A program made the translations under genes and the position numbers. Positions 7,244 to 15,661 of a DNA stretch of 20,329 nt are shown in pieces. Position 1 is the stretch's first letter; each line of letters begins with the position of its first letter. Below the pieces are notes generated by a model. That model was not told the DNA's origin. It ran no database searches and saw nothing but the letters and a program-made list of their open reading frames with translations. Where the stretch lies: the NCBI GenBank assembly GCA_003518205.1, contig DOZC01000027.1, positions 7,575-27,903 of the forward strand, read 5' to 3'. Source of the DNA: Minisyncoccota bacterium (GTDB lineage Bacteria > Patescibacteriota > Microgenomatia > UBA1400 > PJMF01).

Positions 7244-7276
7244 TCAGACATCAGAAATCAGACATCAGAAATCTGA
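7244..7276. repeat. Tandem TCAGACATCAGAAA repeat in the rpoB 5' region
   Basis: Two perfect 14-base copies (7244-7257 and 7258-7271) are followed by TCTGA (7272-7276), directly before the rpoB Shine-Dalgarno (AAAGGAG, 7278-7284). TCTGA can pair with either TCAGA. The unit shares TCAGACATC and TCAGAAAT with the palindrome after rpoC. Confidence 0.8.
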
Positions 7277-7290
7277 AAAAGGAGCCGCTC

Positions 7291-10200
7291 ATGCCACAAA
7301 TTAAGCGCGAGAACTGGGGTAAAGACCACCAATTATTACCAGAACTCGACCTCATCGGTTTGCAGCTGGAAAGCTACAAAGAATTTTTGAAGGTCGGCAT
7401 TACCGAATCTTTAGCAGAAATTAACGGTGAAAAAGGCATTGAGGATTTCACAAGCAAAAACTGGTCATTAAGATTTGGAACTTATCGATTTGGTGAAGCC
7501 AAATATGCTCCGGATCAAGCTCGACTCAAGGCTGTGTCATATGACATGCCTTTGTATGTCGAAGCCACTCTACTCAACAAGCGAACTGGTGAAGAACAAA
7601 CTCAAGAAGTATTTTTGGGTGATGTACCCAAAATGACCTCAGTGGGAACTTTTATCATCAATGGAATTGAGCGGGCAGTGGTAACTCAACTAGTTCGCTC
7701 TCCTGGGGTGTTTTTCTCAGGTGATGATGATGTGACTACCAAACGAGTGTTGTTTAAAGCCGAGTTGCGACCCTTGCGAGGATCATGGCTTGAGATTAAT
7801 GTGGGTCGTCGAGATGTGATTACCGTCAAGATTGATCGTAGACGTAAGATGCCAGCTACCGTACTTCTCAGAGCCATTGGATACGGAACTGATGATGAAA
7901 TTAGAGCTTTATATCAAGATATTTTATCAAAAGACGAGTTAGGTTTATTGGATAAAACTTTGGCAAAGGATACTTGCAAGGGTCAAAATGAAGCTTTGCT
8001 GGAAATTTACGAAAAAATGCGTCCTGGTGAACCGGCGGTTTTAGATACAGCCAAAGAATATCTCAAACAACTTTTCTTTGACCCACGTCGCTATGATTTG
8101 GGCAAAGTTGGTCGCTACAAACTCAATCGACGGTTAAAAATCACTGCGGCTGAAGACGTCACAGTACTCACTAAAGAAGATATTGCAGCCACTATCGGTT
8201 ATTTAATTGGGCTTCAAAATGGAGTTGGCAAAGTGGACGACATCGATCATTTGAGTAACCGTCGAGTTCGACGTATTGGTGAACTAGTTCAAGCTAACGC
8301 TTTCAGAATTGGTTTAATTCGATTAGAGCGCTCGATTCGAGAAAAAATGTCTTTGACTAAAACTGATGAAATTTTAACCCCTTCAGCTTTGGTGAACGCC
8401 AGGCCATTAATTGCCACGATTTCAGAATTTTTCCGCCGAAATCGGCTCTCAACCATTTTGGATCAAACCAATCCTTTGGCTGAAGTTGATAACTTGCGAA
8501 GATTATCAGTCATGGGAACAGGTGGGGTGACTCGAGAACGAGCGGCGTTTTCAATGCGAGACATTAACGCTTCTCAGTATTCTAGAATTTGTCCAGTGAG
8601 ATCTCCAGAAGGCCCCAACATTGGGTTGGTGACTTATTTATCACTTTATACCAAGGTGAATAAGTATGGCTTTTTGGAAGCTCCTTATTTCAGATTAGTG
8701 ACTGAAAAAGGTAAAGTTAAAGTTTCTACAGAAATCGTTTATTTAGCTGCGGATGAAGAGGAAGATTACAAAATTACTCATGCCGGAATTAACATTGATG
8801 CGGCAGGTTTTATTCAAGATGAGTGGGTACCCATTCGATTCATGAATAAATTTATTGAAGGTTTGGTTGAAGAAGTCCAGTTTATTGATATTGTGCCTCG
8901 CCAGGTGATTGGCACTTCAGCCTCTTTAATTCCTTTTATCGCTCATGATGAAGCTAATCGAGCATTAATGGGCACTCACATGCAATGTCAGGCTGTGCCC
9001 CTGATTAAACCGGAAGCTCCAGTGGTTGGAACTGGTATGGAAGAAGCGATTGCAACTTCAATGGGTCGAACCATTAGAGCTCGTTTTGATGGAGTGGTCG
9101 AATTGGTCGATGGCCAACAAGTGGTACTTAAACTCGACAAGGCTGATGCCAAATTGGCAGCTGGTCTAGTTACGATTCAACTCAATTCAAATATTACGGT
9201 TGAGGGCGATAAAGAGATTTATCGATTGCAGAAATTTGAGCGGACCTCGCAAAGCACCAGTTATTCTCAAAAACCCACGGTTAAAATTGGCCAAAAAATC
9301 AAAGCTGGTGAGGTTATTATTGATGGTCCCGCAGCTGATCACGGAGAATTATCTCTTGGCACCAACCTCTTGATTGCCTATACCGCTTTTGACGGTTTGG
9401 GTTATGAGGATGCGATTGTGATTTCGGACAGATTGGTGAGAGATGACTCGCTAACCTCAGTTCAAATCAGCGAATATCGAGCAAAATTGATGGATACTCG
9501 GCTGGGAGCTGAAGAATTAACCAACGATATCCCCAATGTTAGCGAAACCTATTTAGCCAATTTAACCATTGATGGCATCATTCGAGTTGGCAGTGAAGTC
9601 ACTGCCGGCGATATTTTGGTAGGTAAAATTGCTCCTAAGGGCGAAACTGAGTTAACTCCCGAAGAAAGATTACTTCGAGCTATCTTTGGTGAAAAATCCC
9701 GAGAAGTTCGTGATACTTCTTTGCGACTTTCCAATGGTGAAAGTGGTACCGTGACTGATGTTCAGATTTTAGATCGAGAACTCGGTGATGAGCTGGACCC
9801 GGGAACGATTAAAGAGGTGGTGGTTAAAGTGGCTCAAATGCGCAAAATTCGAGTGGGTGATAAGCTGGCTGGTCGCCATGGCAACAAAGGAGTTATCAGC
9901 AAAATCGTGCCCACTGCTGACATGCCTCACCTTGAGGATGGCACTCCAGTTGATATTATCATTTCTCCGTTGTCAGTTTTGGCTCGGATGAACTTAGGTC
10001 AATTATTGGAGGCTCATTTGGGATGGGCGGCTCAGACTTTGGGTTATAACGTGGCCATTCCAGCTTTTGAAGATATTGACGAAAATCGCATTTGGTCAGA
10101 ACTCGAACGAGCCGGCTTGCCCACTGATGGTAAAGCTCAATTGTTTGATGGTCGGACCGGAGAAGCTTTCAAAGAGAAAACTGTGGTTGGGGTAGCCTAC

Positions 10201-10755
10201 ATTTTGAAGTTGTCTCACATGGTGGATGACAAAACTCACGCTCGTTCCACTGGACCTTACAGTTTAGTCACCCAACAGCCTTTAGGTGGCAAAGCTCAGA
10301 TGGGTGGTCAACGGGTGGGTGAAATGGAAGTCTGGGCACTTGAGGCTCATCGAGCAGCTCATGTACTTCAAGAGATGTTGACCATTAAATCAGATGATGT
10401 TCGAGGTCGAGCCAAAGCTTTCGAAGCCATGGTTAAGGGCACTGATATTCCGGCTCCAACTGTTCCTGAAGCTTTTAGAGTTATGATGCGCGAACTCAAT
10501 TCTCTGGGTCTGGATATTGTGGCTCAAGAATTGGAAGAAATCATTGACGAGGATTCTTTGCCAGCTAAAGTTCCAGCTGATGAGGTGGAACTGCTTGAGT
10601 CTGAGACTTTATTAGTTGAGGAAGATGGTGAAACAGATGAAACTGCTGATAAAGACGCTGATGAACTCGATCCCGACGCTGATTCTGAACCAGATGAATC
10701 AGAAGGGGAAATAGCAGAAACCGAATTTGAAACTGAGGAAAAGGAGGGAGTCTAA
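7291..10755 (+). CDS. rpoB: DNA-directed RNA polymerase subunit beta
   Basis: The second largest subunit of core RNA polymerase forms one side of the catalytic cleft with RpoC. The 1154-aa product has the hallmarks in order: GGVTRERAAFSMRDI and CPVRSPEGPNIGLVTY (rifampicin/fork region), GYEDAIVISDRLV, GDKLAGRHGNKG (about 856-867) and TQQPLGGKAQMGGQRVGEME near the C-terminus. It is shorter than E. coli RpoB (1342), lacking the large lineage-specific insertions. In the rifampicin cluster, Asp391, Arg404 and Ser406 match E. coli D516, R529 and S531, but Thr388 replaces Q513 and Asn401 replaces H526. The last 41 residues contain 21 Asp/Glu. ATG 7291 has a Shine-Dalgarno (AAAGGAG, 6-base spacing). 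rplJ-rplL, the usual upstream neighbours, are absent. rpoC begins one base after the stop. Confidence 0.99.
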   Translation: MPQIKRENWGKDHQLLPELDLIGLQLESYKEFLKVGITESLAEINGEKGIEDFTSKNWSLRFGTYRFGEAKYAPDQARLKAVSYDMPLYVEATLLNKRTGEEQTQEVFLGDVPKMTSVGTFIINGIERAVVTQLVRSPGVFFSGDDDVTTKRVLFKAELRPLRGSWLEINVGRRDVITVKIDRRRKMPATVLLRAIGYGTDDEIRALYQDILSKDELGLLDKTLAKDTCKGQNEALLEIYEKMRPGEPAVLDTAKEYLKQLFFDPRRYDLGKVGRYKLNRRLKITAAEDVTVLTKEDIAATIGYLIGLQNGVGKVDDIDHLSNRRVRRIGELVQANAFRIGLIRLERSIREKMSLTKTDEILTPSALVNARPLIATISEFFRRNRLSTILDQTNPLAEVDNLRRLSVMGTGGVTRERAAFSMRDINASQYSRICPVRSPEGPNIGLVTYLSLYTKVNKYGFLEAPYFRLVTEKGKVKVSTEIVYLAADEEEDYKITHAGINIDAAGFIQDEWVPIRFMNKFIEGLVEEVQFIDIVPRQVIGTSASLIPFIAHDEANRALMGTHMQCQAVPLIKPEAPVVGTGMEEAIATSMGRTIRARFDGVVELVDGQQVVLKLDKADAKLAAGLVTIQLNSNITVEGDKEIYRLQKFERTSQSTSYSQKPTVKIGQKIKAGEVIIDGPAADHGELSLGTNLLIAYTAFDGLGYEDAIVISDRLVRDDSLTSVQISEYRAKLMDTRLGAEELTNDIPNVSETYLANLTIDGIIRVGSEVTAGDILVGKIAPKGETELTPEERLLRAIFGEKSREVRDTSLRLSNGESGTVTDVQILDRELGDELDPGTIKEVVVKVAQMRKIRVGDKLAGRHGNKGVISKIVPTADMPHLEDGTPVDIIISPLSVLARMNLGQLLEAHLGWAAQTLGYNVAIPAFEDIDENRIWSELERAGLPTDGKAQLFDGRTGEAFKEKTVVGVAYILKLSHMVDDKTHARSTGPYSLVTQQPLGGKAQMGGQRVGEMEVWALEAHRAAHVLQEMLTIKSDDVRGRAKAFEAMVKGTDIPAPTVPEAFRVMMRELNSLGLDIVAQELEEIIDEDSLPAKVPADEVELLESETLLVEEDGETDETADKDADELDPDADSEPDESEGEIAETEFETEEKEGV
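10741..10747 (+). promoter_or_regulatory. Ribosome binding site that fixes the rpoC start
   Basis: AAGGAGG lies inside the last codons of rpoB, 9 bases before ATG 10757. It supports that ATG over the in-frame TTG at 10727, which lies within rpoB and would add ten non-family residues. Confidence 0.8.
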
Positions 10756-10756
10756 T

Positions 10757-13700
10757 ATGACAAACCCAACTATGACCACACTAGATACCGTTGATCAAAC
10801 AGTCTCCAAGAATATTGTGGATTTTTCGGCTCTGCAAATTAAAATTGCTTCGCCGGATATCATCAAATCTTGGTCACACGGTGAAGTCAAAAAACCGGAA
10901 ACCATTAATTATCGGTCGCTCAAGCCAGAAAAAGATGGTTTGTTCGATGAAAAAATCTTTGGCCCGACCAAAGACTACGAATGTTATTGTGGTAAATACA
11001 AACGGATTCGGTACAAGGGAATTGTGTGTGATAAATGTGGAGTTGAAGTCACTCAAGCTCGAGTGCGTCGCGAACGGATGGCTCACATTACTTTGGCGGC
11101 TCCCGTAGCTCACATTTGGTTTTTCAAAGGAGCTCCTTCTAAATTATCACTCTTGTTGGATATTTCGCCCAGAAACCTCAATTCAATCCTGTATTTTTCG
11201 CAATACATTGTTTTGAGTGTTGAAAGTGACGAAAAGGCTAGTGTTATCGAACGGCTAGACGCCAGTCAAGCGGCTGCGATCGATGAACTACAAGTCACAA
11301 TTGAGCAAGAAATCATTGCTTTGAAAGAAAGCCTGACTAAAGACAAGGAAACTGCCAAGACTAAAGCTAAAACTAAAGAAGCTTTACAACTCAAGTTAAC
11401 CGAAATTGAAGTCAAAGCCAAAAATCGAGTGGCTGCTCTCAAACAGCAACTGGAAACTCAATCAGAGCAAACTGCCGAAATCTATAAAACCATCAAGCTG
11501 ATGGTTAAAAAGATCCACAAAGGCACAATTTTGAGTGAAGATGAGTATTTAAAGTTGGATGAATATGATGCTGCCTCGCATCTACGAGTGGGCATGGGAG
11601 CTGAGAGTATTCTCGAGTTAGTTAAAGAAATTAACTTGGATGATTTGGTAGAGAAGCTCAGAAAAGAGATGATCGAAAGTAAAGGGCCAAAGAAAATCAA
11701 GGCTACTAAGCGACTTCGAGTGGTTGAAGGTTTGAAAAAAGCCAGCATCGATCCAGCTTGGATGTTTATGATGATCTTGCCAGTGATTCCTCCAGATTTG
11801 CGCCCAATGGTGCAGCTTTCTGGTGGCAGATTTGCAGCTTCAGATCTCAATGATTTATATCGCCGGGTGATTAATCGCAACAATCGTTTGAAGCACCTGA
11901 TCGATTTGGGAGCTCCAGAGATTATTTTGCGCAATGAAAAACGCATGTTACAAGAGGCAGTCGATTCTTTAATCGATAGCTCTCAAGCTCGTCAAGCCAG
12001 ACGGCGGACTAATCGTCGTCCTCTGCGCTCGCTCTCTGAAATGCTGCGAGGTAAACAGGGCCGATTCCGCCAAAACCTTTTGGGTAAGCGGGTGGACTAT
12101 TCTGGTCGATCAGTGATTGTGGTGGGACCAGAACTCAAACTCAATGAGTGTGGTTTGCCCAAAGACATGGCTCTCGAGATGTTTAAACCCTATGTCTTGC
12201 GCGAATTGATTGCTCAGGGTATTGCTCCCAACGTTAAGAGTGCTCGTCACTTAGTTGACCGAGGTGAACCGGCTGTTTATGACATTTTAGAAAAAGTTAT
12301 TACCAACCATCCCGTGATTTTGAATCGAGCACCGACTTTGCATAAATTAGGTATGCAGGCCTTTTTCCCTCAACTGATTGAGGGAAGTGCAATTCGACTT
12401 CATCCTTGTGTCTGTTCAGGATACAACGCTGACTTCGACGGTGATCAAATGGCCGTTCATGTGCCTTTAACCAATGAGGCTCAGTCAGAAGCGATTAACC
12501 TAATGATGGCGACTCACAATCTTTTGAAACCAGCTAATGGTGAGCCAATTACTGTACCTAACAAAGAAATGGCCATGGGTTTATTTTATTACACCATTGT
12601 GGATGTAGCTTTACCCAAGTTAGAAACTGTTTTCAGTAATAAAGATGAAGCCTATCATGCTTATCAAGCAGGAATATTGGACAAACGCCAATTAATTACC
12701 GTGCGATTGACTTTGGTAGACAAAACTCAACTGATCGAAACCACTGTGGGTCGATTGCTTTTTAATGATGTCTTGCCTGAAGCCATGCAGTACATCAATG
12801 AACCAATTAATGCCAAAAAGATCAAAGAGTTAGTGACTGTGGCCATCGAAACTCAACCTCATGAACGAGTGGCAGAATTAATCGATGCCATCAAAGATAT
12901 GGGCTTTGAGGCCGCCACCCGCTCTGGTTTGTCGGTTTCAGTAACTGACTGTCAAATGATTGACGAAAAAGAAGAAATCGTGAATCAGGCCAATAAAAAA
13001 GTCGAGAAAGTTCAAGAGAGCTATCTTAATGGTTTGATTACTGATGAAGAGCGCCGACGCAAGGGCTTGGACATCTGGATGAAAACTACTGATGAAATGG
13101 CTGAAAAAACTTGGGCTTCGTATGACGAAACCAATGCCGTCAAGATCATGATTAATTCTGGTGGCACTCGGGCATCTAAAGATCAGGTCAAACAATTAGC
13201 AGCCATGAGAGGTCTGGTGGTTGATCCCTTGGGAAACATTGTGGAAATGCCCACCAAGTCAAACTTCCGTCAGGGTTTAACAATTTTCGAATACGTTACC
13301 TCAGCTCGGGGTTCTCGAAAAGGTTTAACTGACTCAGCTATTAAAACTGCTGACGCTGGTTATCTCACTCGTCGACTCACTGATGTGTCTCATGACGCCA
13401 TCATTCGACATGAGGATTGTGGCACTGATCAGGGTATCGAGATTACCAAAAATTATCGTCGAGAAGTCTTTTTAGCCCGGGTTACTGGTCGAGTTTTAGC
13501 TGCGGATATTAAAGTTGGAGCTAAAGTGCTTTATAAAATTGGTGACGTGATTACTCCTGTGATTGCAGCTGAACTAGATAAAGCTGAAAAAGTTGAGACC
13601 GTAGTAGTTCGATCTCCCTTAACCTGCAGGGCTCGCAAAGGTTTGTGTCAACAATGTTATGGTTGGGATTTTTCAACCCGAGCCATGGTCGAGATCGGAG

Positions 13701-14500
13701 TTCCAGTGGGGGTGATTGCTGCCCAGTCCATTGGAGAACCAGGAACCCAATTGACCATGCGGGTAAAACACACTGGTGGAATTGTGGGTTTGGATGTGAC
13801 CCAGGGTTTGCCTCGTGTTGAAGAATTACTTGAAGCCCGTATTCCCAAAGTTCCAGCTATCGTAGCTCATATCGCTGGCAAAGTTAAAATTGAAGAAGTC
13901 GAGGGCGAGCGAGTCATTAAAATCAAAACCACCACTTCACCCAGCGAAGAAGAAACCTACACTCTTCCCATGGGGGTGATAACTTTGGTCAAAGATGGCG
14001 ATTTAGTTGGGATTGGTCAACAACTCATTCCAGGCTCAATTAACACTCAGGAATTGTTGCAGATCAAAGGTTTGCAATATGCTCAGCTGTATATTATTGA
14101 GCAGGTTCAAAATGTTTACGAATCACAAGGAATTGTGATTAATGATCGTCATTTTGAAGTGATTACTCGAAAGATGGGTGATAAAGTCAGAATTGAGATG
14201 AGTGGCGACACTGATCTTTTGACTGGTGAAGTAGTTGAGCGTAATCGCTTTATGCAACTAAATGATGGAGTGATGGCTGCCGGAGGTGATCCAGCTACTG
14301 CTAAAGTTTTGCTTTTGGGTATTACCAGATCATCACTCTTCACTAGTTCTTGGCTCTCAGCAGCTTCTTTCCAACACACCAAGCATGTGTTGACCGATGC
14401 CGCAGCCTGTGGAGCAGTTGATCATTTGGAAGGCTTAAAAGAAAACGTTATCATTGGTCGGTTAATTCCAACCTCTAGAGAGCGAGCTATGGCAGTTTAG
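10757..14500 (+). CDS. rpoC: DNA-directed RNA polymerase subunit beta'
   Basis: The largest core RNA polymerase subunit carries the catalytic magnesium. The 1247-aa protein shows the N-terminal zinc site Cys76, Cys78, Cys91, Cys94; the lid/rudder region (GKQGRFRQNLLGKRVDYSGRSV); the catalytic NADFDGD at 557-563 (Asp559, 561, 563); the second zinc site Cys888, Cys957, Cys964, Cys967; and the trigger-loop region MRVKHTGGIVGLDVTQGLPR. Residues about 155-255 form a Lys/Glu-rich predicted coiled coil absent from E. coli RpoC, inserted between YFSQYIVLSVES and DEYDAASHLRVGMGAESI. The start at ATG 10757 is supported by AAGGAGG inside rpoB. One base separates the genes, so subunit synthesis is coupled. 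The stop is TAG, immediately followed by a 33-base palindrome. Confidence 0.99.
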   Translation: MTNPTMTTLDTVDQTVSKNIVDFSALQIKIASPDIIKSWSHGEVKKPETINYRSLKPEKDGLFDEKIFGPTKDYECYCGKYKRIRYKGIVCDKCGVEVTQARVRRERMAHITLAAPVAHIWFFKGAPSKLSLLLDISPRNLNSILYFSQYIVLSVESDEKASVIERLDASQAAAIDELQVTIEQEIIALKESLTKDKETAKTKAKTKEALQLKLTEIEVKAKNRVAALKQQLETQSEQTAEIYKTIKLMVKKIHKGTILSEDEYLKLDEYDAASHLRVGMGAESILELVKEINLDDLVEKLRKEMIESKGPKKIKATKRLRVVEGLKKASIDPAWMFMMILPVIPPDLRPMVQLSGGRFAASDLNDLYRRVINRNNRLKHLIDLGAPEIILRNEKRMLQEAVDSLIDSSQARQARRRTNRRPLRSLSEMLRGKQGRFRQNLLGKRVDYSGRSVIVVGPELKLNECGLPKDMALEMFKPYVLRELIAQGIAPNVKSARHLVDRGEPAVYDILEKVITNHPVILNRAPTLHKLGMQAFFPQLIEGSAIRLHPCVCSGYNADFDGDQMAVHVPLTNEAQSEAINLMMATHNLLKPANGEPITVPNKEMAMGLFYYTIVDVALPKLETVFSNKDEAYHAYQAGILDKRQLITVRLTLVDKTQLIETTVGRLLFNDVLPEAMQYINEPINAKKIKELVTVAIETQPHERVAELIDAIKDMGFEAATRSGLSVSVTDCQMIDEKEEIVNQANKKVEKVQESYLNGLITDEERRRKGLDIWMKTTDEMAEKTWASYDETNAVKIMINSGGTRASKDQVKQLAAMRGLVVDPLGNIVEMPTKSNFRQGLTIFEYVTSARGSRKGLTDSAIKTADAGYLTRRLTDVSHDAIIRHEDCGTDQGIEITKNYRREVFLARVTGRVLAADIKVGAKVLYKIGDVITPVIAAELDKAEKVETVVVRSPLTCRARKGLCQQCYGWDFSTRAMVEIGVPVGVIAAQSIGEPGTQLTMRVKHTGGIVGLDVTQGLPRVEELLEARIPKVPAIVAHIAGKVKIEEVEGERVIKIKTTTSPSEEETYTLPMGVITLVKDGDLVGIGQQLIPGSINTQELLQIKGLQYAQLYIIEQVQNVYESQGIVINDRHFEVITRKMGDKVRIEMSGDTDLLTGEVVERNRFMQLNDGVMAAGGDPATAKVLLLGITRSSLFTSSWLSAASFQHTKHVLTDAAACGAVDHLEGLKENVIIGRLIPTSRERAMAV

Positions 14501-14533
14501 TCTGATATCAGATGTCAGACATCTGATATCAGA
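14501..14533. repeat. 33-base near-perfect palindrome between rpoC and rpsL
   Basis: Arms of 16 bases (14501-14516 and 14518-14533) are exact reverse complements around the single base A14517. The arm contains TGATATCA and GATGTC. It starts at the base after the rpoC stop and ends 7 bases before the rpsL -10 box. No T-run follows, so it is not a standard terminator. It could be a protein-binding operator, an RNA processing hairpin, or a copy of the dispersed repeat family seen at 2080-2215 and 7244-7276. Confidence 0.85.
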
Positions 14534-14537
14534 AATG

Positions 14538-14546
14538 TGGTACAAT
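14538..14546 (+). promoter_or_regulatory. Extended -10 promoter of the str operon
   Basis: TGGTACAAT fits TGnTACAAT, with predicted start near 14553 and an untranslated leader of about 59 bases to the rpsL ATG. The palindrome 14501-14533 lies in the -35 to spacer region (GACA at 14518-14521), so a factor bound there would overlap polymerase. Confidence 0.55.
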
Positions 14547-14611
14547 TCCCTGGCTCAAAGGGGGTTTGACTAACTCATTTGACTAATAAAAAGAAAGTAA
14601 TTATTTAAAGC

Positions 14612-15022
14612 ATGCCAACCATTAATCAACTCATCCGCAAAGGTGGCCGGAAAGCCCGGGTTAAACGTATTAAAGCTACGGCTTTGCGCAAAAGTTTTAA
14701 CACTATCACTGGTCAGCCAGTGAAAACCATCAATCCTCAAAAACGAGGTGTTTGTACTGTAGTCAAAACCATGACTCCTAAAAAACCCAACTCAGCTTTA
14801 CGAAAAGTGGCTCGGGTGAGACTTTCCAATAAAGTTGAGGTCACAGCCTACATTCAGGGAGAGGGTCATAATTTGGCTGAACACAGCATTGTGTTGATTA
14901 GAGGTGGTCGGGTAAAAGATTTACCTGGTGTGAAGTATCATATTGTTCGGGGTAAATTTGATTGTGCTGGTGTTGATGGTCGAAAAACCAGTCGCAGTAA
15001 ATACGGCATGAAGAAATCATAA
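14612..15022 (+). CDS. rpsL: 30S ribosomal protein uS12 (S12)
   Basis: S12 lies at the decoding centre and controls accuracy. The 136-aa product has the conserved [26 protein letters not shown] and [17 protein letters not shown]. Lys57/58 match the E. coli K42/K43 region and Lys102/Asp103 match K87/D88, all unsubstituted, so no streptomycin-resistance change is evident. Between IRK and PQKRG it carries the longer segment of about 13-15 residues typical of Gram-positive-type S12 rather than the short E. coli form. No clear Shine-Dalgarno precedes ATG 14612. It is first in the str operon and rpsG follows 12 bases later. Confidence 0.99.
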   Translation: MPTINQLIRKGGRKARVKRIKATALRKSFNTITGQPVKTINPQKRGVCTVVKTMTPKKPNSALRKVARVRLSNKVEVTAYIQGEGHNLAEHSIVLIRGGRVKDLPGVKYHIVRGKFDCAGVDGRKTSRSKYGMKKS

Positions 15023-15034
15023 TCAGGAAAAACT

Positions 15035-15511
15035 ATGCGAACTAAAAAAGCCAAAATTCGAGAAACTATTCCAGACACCCGATTCCGTTCGGCTATTGTT
15101 GCCAAATTAATTAATCGATCCATGCAAGATGGTAAAAAATCTGTGGCTCAAAAACAGGTTTATGCCGCTCTAGAACAAGTGGCCGGGGTGACCAAAAAAT
15201 CAGCTGTCGAGGTATTAGATGAAGTTCTGCGAGTGGTGATGCCTCAAATGGAGGTTCGGACTCGACGAGTGGGCGGAGCTTCTTATCAAGTTCCTATGCC
15301 AGTTCGAGGTCGCCGAGGTCAATCCTTGGTGATTAGATGGTTGGTGGCTGAAGCTAACAAAAGACCTAATAAACAATTTCACTCATATGCTGAAAAATTA
15401 GCGGCTGAAATGTTGGACGCTTTGGATAACAAAGGTGGAACCATTGAAAAACGTAACGTTTCTCACCGAATGGCTGAAGCTAACAAAGCCTTTTCTCATT
15501 TCCGATGGTAA
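15035..15511 (+). CDS. rpsG: 30S ribosomal protein uS7 (S7)
   Basis: S7 is the primary binder that nucleates the 30S head and contacts tRNA at the E site. The 158-aa protein is full length, with conserved TRFRSAIVAKLINRSMQDGKKS, the beta-hairpin segment EVRTRRVGGASYQVPMPV, and GTIEKRNVSHRMAEANKAFSHFRW at the C-terminus. ATG 15035 is preceded by AGGAAA. In other bacteria S7 often represses its own operon. No such site could be identified here, though a large hairpin immediately follows the gene. Confidence 0.99.
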   Translation: MRTKKAKIRETIPDTRFRSAIVAKLINRSMQDGKKSVAQKQVYAALEQVAGVTKKSAVEVLDEVLRVVMPQMEVRTRRVGGASYQVPMPVRGRRGQSLVIRWLVAEANKRPNKQFHSYAEKLAAEMLDALDNKGGTIEKRNVSHRMAEANKAFSHFRW

Positions 15512-15512
15512 A

Positions 15513-15589
15513 TTTTTGTCAGATTTCTAAAGCTTATTGAATTGTTCACTTCGTTCAACATTCAAACGCTTTAGAAACTCAGACAAAAA
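15513..15589 (+). other. Large imperfect hairpin between rpsG and fusA
   Basis: Starting two bases after the rpsG stop, nested inverted repeats pair TTTTTGTC (15513-15520) with GACAAAAA (15582-15589), TTTCTAAAGC (15524-15533) with GCTTTAGAAA (15568-15577), and TTGAAT-GTT (15537-15546, one bulged T) with AACATTCAA (15557-15565). The 77-base element has no T-run after the right arm on the + strand, so it is not a typical terminator. It may be an mRNA processing or stability element. Confidence 0.7.
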
Positions 15590-15610
15590 GATTTAAAACG
15601 GAAAACGCTT

Positions 15611-15616
15611 TATACT
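15611..15616 (+). promoter_or_regulatory. Possible -10 box for fusA
   Basis: TATACT lies 45 bases before the fusA ATG in an AT-rich stretch. There is no recognisable -35 and no TG extension. It would give fusA transcription independent of rpsL-rpsG. Confidence 0.35.
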
Positions 15617-15661
15617 TTATTAATCAGAAAAATCATAAACAGTAAATAAAAAAATCACTTT

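Noticed and set aside
10727..10756. rpoC start at TTG 10727
   Set aside because: The TTG lies within rpoB with no family homology in the added ten residues, while ATG 10757 has AAGGAGG at proper distance.
11482..11946. 154-codon frame on the - strand inside rpoC
   Set aside because: It lies wholly within the conserved rpoC coding sequence, opposite strand, and shows no recognisable domain.
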